Source: Microvirga lotononidis
Lineage (GTDB): Bacteria > Pseudomonadota > Alphaproteobacteria > Rhizobiales > Beijerinckiaceae
Length of the DNA: 64,000 bases
Reading direction: 5' to 3'
NCBI RefSeq assembly: GCF_034627025.1
Contig: NZ_CP141048.1
Coordinates: 4,292,001 to 4,356,000 of the forward strand
Shown here in pieces: positions 57,479 to 64,000 of this stretch (its first letter is position 1; each line of letters starts with the position of its first letter). Below the pieces are notes generated by a model. It was not told the DNA's origin and made no database searches. It saw only the letters and a program-made list of their open reading frames with translations. The translations under genes were made by a program, and so were the position numbers.

Positions 57479-57517
57479 GAACACAGCAAGAACGGTTACC
57501 TTGTTCTCGATTTGTTT
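57479..57517. promoter_or_regulatory. SOS (LexA) boxes in the lexA promoter
   Basis: GAAC (57479-57482), seven bases, GAAC (57490-57493) is an exact alphaproteobacterial LexA box (reverse of GTTC-N7-GTTC). A second, imperfect one reads GTTC (57503-57506), seven bases, GTTT (57514-57517). Both lie 36-75 bases before the lexA ATG, consistent with autorepression. Confidence 0.75.
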
Positions 57518-57552
57518 CAGAATCGCCTCCACAGGGGCAGTAAGGGCCAGCC

Positions 57553-58257
57553 ATGCTGACGCGCAAACAGCACGAATTGCTCCGCTTCATTCATGAGCGG
57601 CTGCGTGAAACCGGGGTGCCGCCATCCTTCGACGAGATGAAGGATGCGCTCGACCTCAAGTCCAAATCCGGCATCCACCGCCTCATCACGGCGCTCGAAG
57701 AACGCGGCTTCATCCGCCGTCTTCCGAATCGCGCCAGAGCGCTGGAGGTGATCCGGCTGCCGGAGAGCACCAGCGGCGCTGGGAGCCAGCGGCGCTTCAC
57801 GCCGAGCGTGGTCGAGGGTGGTCTCGCCGGCAAGAGCAAGGCCGCGCCCCAACCGGCCGCCGATCCGCGCGACCGGGAAATGTCGATCCCCGTCATGGGC
57901 CGGATCGCCGCCGGTGTGCCGATCTCTGCGATCCAGACCCGCAGCCATTCCATCACCCTGTCGGGCGATTTTCTTGCCCAGGGCGATCACTTCGCCCTTG
58001 AGGTGCGTGGCGACTCGATGGTGGAAGCCGGCATTCTCGACGGCGACCTCGTGGTGATCCGCCGCCAGGATACGGCCAATACGGGCGATATCATCGTGGC
58101 TCTGATCGATGACGAGGAGGCGACCCTGAAGCGCTTCCGCCGTCGCGGTTCCTCCATCGCGCTCGAGGCCGCCAACCAAGCCTACGAGACGCGCGTGCTC
58201 GGCCCCGACCGGGTCAAGATCCAGGGCAAGCTCGTCAGTCTGGTTCGCCGGTACTGA
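57553..58257 (+). CDS. lexA: LexA repressor
   Basis: The SOS-response repressor, self-cleaving upon RecA activation. The 234-residue protein has a winged helix-turn-helix (about 1-65, [24 protein letters not shown]), a long linker, the cleavage site A120-G121 in RIAAGVP, the catalytic Ser155 in GDSMVEAG and the catalytic Lys193 in TLKRF. The linker (about 70-105) is longer than in E. coli, as is normal for alphaproteobacteria. LexA boxes precede it. Confidence 0.97.
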   Translation: MLTRKQHELLRFIHERLRETGVPPSFDEMKDALDLKSKSGIHRLITALEERGFIRRLPNRARALEVIRLPESTSGAGSQRRFTPSVVEGGLAGKSKAAPQPAADPRDREMSIPVMGRIAAGVPISAIQTRSHSITLSGDFLAQGDHFALEVRGDSMVEAGILDGDLVVIRRQDTANTGDIIVALIDDEEATLKRFRRRGSSIALEAANQAYETRVLGPDRVKIQGKLVSLVRRY

Positions 58258-58265
58258 AGCCTCGG

Positions 58266-58311
58266 ACCCAAAAGTGGAAATCGGTCTTGCGTGCAGAGAT
58301 ACGCAAGACCG
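58266..58311. repeat. Inverted repeat after lexA
   Basis: CGGTCTTGCGT (58282-58292) and ACGCAAGACCG (58301-58311) form a perfect 11-bp stem with an 8-base loop. ACCCAAAAGTGGA just upstream (58266-58278) is identical to 60660-60672, linking it to the palindromic repeat family. It may also serve as a bidirectional terminator between the convergent lexA and comEC genes, although no T-run is evident. Confidence 0.6.
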
Positions 58312-58316
58312 GAACC

Positions 58317-60614
58317 TCAATGCATCGGGCGTGACGTCGAACTCTCGTCGGATGCATTGAGGTCTTCCTCAGGAAAATCCTGCTCCGGGACAGGCCGCGC
58401 GCGACGTGGGATTTCCGGAGCAGACGAAACGTCTGCCCGGTGTACTTCTTTGCCGGCCCACGTTCTGACCTCCCGTCCCTTTCTGACGGAACGCAGTTCG
58501 ACCGTCTCGGGGTTGAAGCGGATCGTGGTCGCACCGCGCTCCTTCAGATCGTCACCATCCAGGACGAAGGACGCCTTGCATATCGGCGGTGCCTTGAGCC
58601 TTGTGACGATCACTGTGGCGCGCCGGCAATCCTCTTCGAAAGCCGTGAAATCCTGGACGAAGGCGACCCATCGTCCTCCTGCCGCAGCGACAACGCAGCC
58701 TGCGGCGTCGCACTTCGCCTCCTGCCTGAGGCTTCCGTCATCGGCGTTTCTCGCATCCCCGTCCGCACGCAGCCATTGCTCCGCGACGAAATCGGACGGC
58801 CGCCCGACGAGCGCGAGCCGTCCCCCCTTGGCGCGAATGGCCGCCCCTGCCCCGTCCCTGTCGATAAAGACGTCGTAGCGATCCGGTGTCGCGGCGAAGG
58901 CCAGCCCGGCCCCGGCCGGCACGAGAGCCATCCACCTCAGGGCGGAAGCCGGCACGGATACGAGGATGAGCCCGAGGCTCAGGAGAACGAGCGCTGCGCC
59001 TCCCAATGCCGGCACAACCAGGGTCGAGCCACTGAATCCTCCGACCCAGGCCGAGACGTCGAGCACCTGCGACACGGCCATTCCCATGAACTGCCAGATC
59101 GGGCGGTCGAGGCCGAAGGGATAGGCGAGAACGCCGAGAAGGGCGGACGGCATGACGATCAGCGAGACGAGCGGCAGCGCGAGCGCGTTTCCGATCAGGC
59201 CGTAGGGATTGAGGCTCTGGAAATGATAGGCCGCGAAGGGTGCCGTCGCGAAGCTCGCCACGAGCGTCGTCGTGACGAGACCGAGCATGGCCGTTCCGAT
59301 CCACGAGACGCCTCGCGCGACGAAGCCGCCGCGCGCGCCTTCCAGCCTCGGCCGGTGCATCAATGGGACGAGCGCCATCATGGCCGCGACGGCGCCGAAG
59401 GACATCTGAAAGCTCGGTCCCAGCAACGCCTCCGGCTCCCGCGCCAGCACGATGAGTGCGGCAATCGACAGGTTTCGGATGCTCAGGGCGGGGCGATCGA
59501 CGAGGATCGCGCCGAACATTACGAGCGTCATAACGAGCGAACGTTCGGTGGCGACATCGGAGCCTGAGAAGATGCAGTAGATCGTGGCGCCGGCCATGGC
59601 CGCGACGGCGGCCATCTTCTTCACCGGCCAGAGCAGAGCGACCCCCGGCGCGAGGGCGAGGAGCGCGCGCACGACCCAGAAGAAAGTGCCTGCCGCCAGC
59701 ACCATGTGAAGTCCCGAGATCGACACGATGTGGTAGATGCCGGCGGCCCGAAGCACATCATTCGTCGGTTCGGGAATGAGGCCGCGTTTACCGGTCACCA
59801 ACGCCGCGCCGACGCCTCCGGCCGCTCCTCCGATGGCCGAGGCGATGCGCTCGGTCAGCGCATTGCGCGCCTCGTCGACCCGTGCCGCCAGCCAGAGCGA
59901 CCAGCCCGGCCTTTGCGGTGAATCGATCCGGCGAACCTGTCCGACCATGGAGCCGACGGCGCCAATTCCCTTGAAGGAGGCGTCGCGGGCGAAGTCGTAG
60001 CCGCCGGGCCATGCCGCCTGGGGCGGCGGAAGAAGCCGCGCTGTGCCGGCAATCAGCTGACCGGGGGAGAGCCCCTCGCCGCTGCGGACTGAAACGCGTA
60101 TGCGCTCAGGCCGCCCCGCATCCGCGACACCCATCATCCCCGTCAGGCGCAGAAGCAGCCGCTTTCCGCCCTCCCGGTCTTCGACGGTCTCGATGAATCC
60201 CGTCACGGGTGCGATGACGAGGCGTGTCAGGGCAGGCGCCGCCACGCTGCGGGCACGGATCGCCCCGGCCGAGAAGCCGGCAAGGAGCGCCGCGAGCGCG
60301 ATCAGGATTGAAAAGACCGTCAGGTGGCGGCGAGAGGCGATCGCGGCAGCGCCGAAAAGCCCAAAGGCGCCCACCGGCGCCCAGAGCGCCGGCTGGCCAT
60401 CGGCCTGGAAGAACAACACGATGCCGATCCCGAAGAAGATCGCGATCCAGGGGAAAAGCCGGCGCTGCTCGACCTCCAGGGCCATGTTCCGGGACAACCA
60501 GGCGCGGCCGTCCGGGAGGCTCCAGATCAGAGGTATGCCTGAGGACAAGGGCAGCGCCACGGCCCGCGCCATGCTGCGCGGGATCCTGCGGGGCTTTGCT
60601 TGGTTGTCTTCCAT
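58317..60614 (-). CDS. comEC: ComEC/Rec2-family DNA-uptake channel protein
   Basis: A 765-residue inner-membrane protein. N-terminal hydrophobic helices and a DUF4131-like domain (about 50-220) precede the Competence domain, with LVTGKRGLIPE and SISGLHMVLAAG (about 298-310) and about eight more helices up to residue 570. The C-terminal ~190 residues are soluble; they lie where a metallo-beta-lactamase-like nuclease domain usually is, but no HxHxDH motif is present. ComEC transports single-stranded DNA during natural transformation. No other com genes are nearby. Confidence 0.85.
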   Translation of the reverse strand: MEDNQAKPRRIPRSMARAVALPLSSGIPLIWSLPDGRAWLSRNMALEVEQRRLFPWIAIFFGIGIVLFFQADGQPALWAPVGAFGLFGAAAIASRRHLTVFSILIALAALLAGFSAGAIRARSVAAPALTRLVIAPVTGFIETVEDREGGKRLLLRLTGMMGVADAGRPERIRVSVRSGEGLSPGQLIAGTARLLPPPQAAWPGGYDFARDASFKGIGAVGSMVGQVRRIDSPQRPGWSLWLAARVDEARNALTERIASAIGGAAGGVGAALVTGKRGLIPEPTNDVLRAAGIYHIVSISGLHMVLAAGTFFWVVRALLALAPGVALLWPVKKMAAVAAMAGATIYCIFSGSDVATERSLVMTLVMFGAILVDRPALSIRNLSIAALIVLAREPEALLGPSFQMSFGAVAAMMALVPLMHRPRLEGARGGFVARGVSWIGTAMLGLVTTTLVASFATAPFAAYHFQSLNPYGLIGNALALPLVSLIVMPSALLGVLAYPFGLDRPIWQFMGMAVSQVLDVSAWVGGFSGSTLVVPALGGAALVLLSLGLILVSVPASALRWMALVPAGAGLAFAATPDRYDVFIDRDGAGAAIRAKGGRLALVGRPSDFVAEQWLRADGDARNADDGSLRQEAKCDAAGCVVAAAGGRWVAFVQDFTAFEEDCRRATVIVTRLKAPPICKASFVLDGDDLKERGATTIRFNPETVELRSVRKGREVRTWAGKEVHRADVSSAPEIPRRARPVPEQDFPEEDLNASDESSTSRPMH

Positions 60615-60648
60615 TGGGCTTCGGCTTAACGCGGGTCTCGGCGCATGC

Positions 60649-60762
60649 TAGAGCATCGAACCCAAAAGTGGATTCCACTTTTGGGATCCATTCGATGCTT
60701 ATTCTTCAGTCTGGCGCATCGTCGGGCGCGGAAAACCGGGCCCACTTTTCCGCACGATGCGC
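60649..60762. repeat. Two tandem palindromic repeats upstream of gltX
   Basis: Unit A (60649-60699) has TAGAGCAT and perfect arms AGCATCGAA/TTCGATGCT and CCCAAAAGTGGA/TCCACTTTTGGG. Unit B (60714-60762) has GCGCATCGT/ACGATGCGC and GCGGAAAA/TTTTCCGC. They fill the spacer between the divergent comEC and gltX genes and belong to the same family as the copies at 32922 and 43572. Confidence 0.75.
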
Positions 60763-60867
60763 TAGACGACCGCACGCTCCGGCCCAAACCATCCTGTGGA
60801 TTGAGTCGGATGACGCTGCGGATGGAAAAGCCGCGCGGCCACATGTTTTTACTCAAGGTTTCCTGCG

Positions 60868-62298
60868 ATGACCGTCGTCACCCGCTTCGCCCCCTCTCCC
60901 ACCGGCTTCCTGCATATCGGAGGGGGACGCACGGCCCTTTTCAACTGGCTCTATGCCAAGCGGTATGGGGGCAAGATGCTGCTGCGCATCGAAGACACGG
61001 ACCGGGAACGCTCCACGGACGCCGCCATCGCGGCCATTCTGGACGGCCTGAAATGGCTCGGCCTCGATTGGGACGGGGACGTGGTCTATCAGTTCTCCCG
61101 TGCGGCCCGTCACAAGGAGGTCGCCGAGAGCCTTCTCGCCCAGGGCCGCGCCTATTACTGCTATGCGAGCCAGCAGGAGTTGGAGGAGATGCGCGAGACT
61201 GCCCGCAAGGAGGGCCGTCCCCTGCGCTATGACGGCCGCTGGCGCGACCGCGACCCGTCAGAGGCTCCCGAGGGCGTCAAGCCCGTCATACGTCTCAAGG
61301 CGCCCACTGAGGGCGAGACCGTGGTCGAGGACGAAGTACAGGGCCGCGTGGTGTGGCAGAACAAGGATCTCGACGACCTCGTTCTGCTGCGCTCGGACGG
61401 CACGCCCACCTACATGCTCGCCGTCGTGGTCGACGATCACGACATGGGCGTCACGCACGTCATCCGCGGCGACGATCACCTGACCAATGCGGCGCGCCAG
61501 ACCCAGATCTATCAGGCGCTCGGCTGGGACGTGCCGAAGATGGCTCATATTCCACTCATCCATGGCCCCGACGGAGCCAAGCTATCGAAGCGGCACGGGG
61601 CGCTGGGCGTAGAAGCCTATCGCAGCATGGGCTACCTGCCGGAGGCCCTGCGCAATTATCTCGTCCGTCTCGGCTGGAGCCATGGCGACCAGGAGATCTT
61701 CTCCACGAAGGAGATGATCGACGTCTTCGATCTCGGCAGCATCGGCCGATCGCCGTCCCGCTTCGACTTCGCCAAGCTGGAGAACCTCAACGGGCATTAC
61801 ATGCGCCAGGCCGACGACGAGCGGCTGGTGCAGGCTCTCGAGGATCTTCTGCCGGAACTCGACAAGGACGAGCATCACCTGGGACGCACCTTCAAGCCCG
61901 CCCTGCGGCAGAAGCTGATCGCCGCCATGCCGGGCCTCAAGGAGCGTGCGAAGACCCTCGTGGAACTGCTCGACAGCGCTTACTACCTCTACGCGCAGCG
62001 CCCGCTGCACCTGGACGAGAAGGCCGCAAGCCTCATCGCGGACGGCCGGTCGCGCCTTGTGGGTCTTCCCGAAAGACTCGAAGCCGTGTCCGACTGGTCG
62101 GCGGCGAGCGTGGAAGCGGTCGTGCGCGAGCACGCCGAGGCCATCGGGGCCAAGCTCGGCCAAGTCGCCCAGCCGCTCCGGGCCGCCCTGACGGGACGCG
62201 CCACCTCGCCTGGAATCTTCGACGTGATGGAGGTTCTCGGCAAGGACGAAACCCTGTCGCGCCTGAGCGACCAAACCAAGGATGCGCCTGCTGCATAG
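60868..62298 (+). CDS. gltX: Glutamyl-tRNA synthetase
   Basis: It charges tRNA-Glu. The 476-residue class I enzyme has the HIGH-type motif in [17 protein letters not shown] (about 10-26, HIGG here) and KLSKRHG (about 237-243). The C-terminal anticodon-binding domain follows. Many alphaproteobacteria have two GltX paralogues, one also mischarging tRNA-Gln for the GatCAB route; which this is cannot be told from one copy. No clear Shine-Dalgarno is seen before the ATG. Confidence 0.95.
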   Translation: MTVVTRFAPSPTGFLHIGGGRTALFNWLYAKRYGGKMLLRIEDTDRERSTDAAIAAILDGLKWLGLDWDGDVVYQFSRAARHKEVAESLLAQGRAYYCYASQQELEEMRETARKEGRPLRYDGRWRDRDPSEAPEGVKPVIRLKAPTEGETVVEDEVQGRVVWQNKDLDDLVLLRSDGTPTYMLAVVVDDHDMGVTHVIRGDDHLTNAARQTQIYQALGWDVPKMAHIPLIHGPDGAKLSKRHGALGVEAYRSMGYLPEALRNYLVRLGWSHGDQEIFSTKEMIDVFDLGSIGRSPSRFDFAKLENLNGHYMRQADDERLVQALEDLLPELDKDEHHLGRTFKPALRQKLIAAMPGLKERAKTLVELLDSAYYLYAQRPLHLDEKAASLIADGRSRLVGLPERLEAVSDWSAASVEAVVREHAEAIGAKLGQVAQPLRAALTGRATSPGIFDVMEVLGKDETLSRLSDQTKDAPAA

Positions 62299-62472
62299 CA
62301 GGCGTTTCTCGCCTTTAGACGTGCTTGCTCCGTTCCCACGGATAAGCTACCCAAGGCGCCATTAACCTCCCGACCGACCGGCAAACCTCGGTTCCGCAGC
62401 CCCGGAGGCCTTCTCCGATCCACCGGTTGCACTAGGTTCTGCCCGGCCTCCTTTTTGAAAGGGCCATGACGC

Positions 62473-63765
<1,293 letters not shown>

Positions 63766-63785
63766 ATTTCATCCCATGAAATTTG

Positions 63786-63814
63786 AAAGGCCCCTTTTTG
63801 GGGCCTTTTCTTTT
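63786..63814 (+). terminator. Rho-independent terminator of gltA
   Basis: AAAGGCCCC (63786-63794), loop TTTTT, GGGGCCTTT (63800-63808), then TTCTTTT. It begins 20 bases after the gltA stop codon. Confidence 0.93.
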
Positions 63815-63887
63815 GGCAGGTCTTGCTTGGGACAGTTTAAAAATCCGATGACATAGTGTTACTATACCTATCCGATCGGTGTTTCCC

Positions 63888-64000
63888 ATGTCGCCCAACG
63901 AATTCCAAGCAGAAAAACAATCGGCACGATATGTAGCGATAGCCTGGGCACTCATATGCATGCTGCTGGCACTAGGGTCCTATACCGCGCAAAGCATGCA
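63888..64000 (+). CDS. Possible small membrane protein, 3' truncated by the window
   Basis: An ATG at 63888 opens a frame that stays open to the end of the window (37 codons). It begins MSPNEFQAEKQSARY, followed by a hydrophobic segment (VAIAWALICMLLALGS), which looks like a membrane helix. No Shine-Dalgarno is obvious and the sequence is too short to identify. The upstream 70 bases are AT-rich. Confidence 0.35.
   Translation, partial: MSPNEFQAEKQSARYVAIAWALICMLLALGSYTAQSM

Overview
The window is GC-rich chromosomal DNA from an alphaproteobacterium, most likely Hyphomicrobiales (Rhizobiales), with a Methylobacteriaceae/Microvirga-like flavour. Evidence: an alphaproteobacterial pdhA-pdhB-DUF5076-pdhC-lpdA row whose E1 beta carries its own lipoyl domain; a lexA promoter with the alphaproteobacterial GAAC-N7-GAAC box; perfect CtrA-type TTAA-N7-TTAA sites; and palindromic intergenic repeats of a kind I associate with this order. 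The genus is an inference; no rRNA or other decisive marker is present.

Layout. 1-3.9 kb: 3' part of a giant repetitive (DxDGSE-repeat) surface or secreted protein, then tRNA-Ser(UGA). 4.5-13.3 kb: cell wall and housekeeping row rlpA, D-Ala-D-Ala carboxypeptidase, tmk, holB, metG, a family 1 glycoside hydrolase-like gene, tatD and an MBL-fold hydrolase. 13.3-19.0 kb: tartrate-type catabolic cluster with a divergent GntR/FCD regulator, an IlvD/Edd dehydratase, D(-)-tartrate dehydratase, tartrate/D-malate dehydrogenase and an SDR. 19.1-24.3 kb: opine-like cluster with LysR regulator, NocT/OccT-like binding protein, a three-subunit HcnABC/opine-oxidase-type flavoenzyme and RidA, bounded by a complete IS30-family element (24.5-25.6 kb). 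25.7-32.8 kb: accessory genes (GNAT, lipoprotein, GFA enzyme, MocR regulator divergent from an EamA exporter, dctA) and a PAS-GGDEF gene broken by one in-frame amber codon.

33-49.7 kb is mostly core metabolism on the minus strand: pyruvate dehydrogenase operon, divIC/ftsB, eno, queF (plus), an MFS transporter, kdsA, pyrG, secG, tpiA and several small conserved proteins. 49.8-63.8 kb runs mainly on the plus strand: ppiD, trpE-trpG-trpD-trpC, moaC, moeA, lexA, then comEC (minus), gltX and gltA. A truncated small membrane protein may start at the right edge.

How it fits together: enolase, PDH and citrate synthase carry carbon from glycolysis into the TCA cycle, while the tartrate and dicarboxylate genes feed oxaloacetate-level compounds in. 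The opine-like cluster would release an amino acid plus a keto acid from an imported N-substituted amino acid, with RidA clearing reactive imines. The most interesting items are the in-frame amber codon in the diguanylate cyclase, the opine-like cluster that has a binding protein but no permease or ATPase, the extra dehydratase in the tartrate cluster, CtrA-type sites at rlpA and divIC/pdhA, and the glycoside hydrolase gene inside the metG-tatD row. I found no CRISPR array, prophage or clear defence system.
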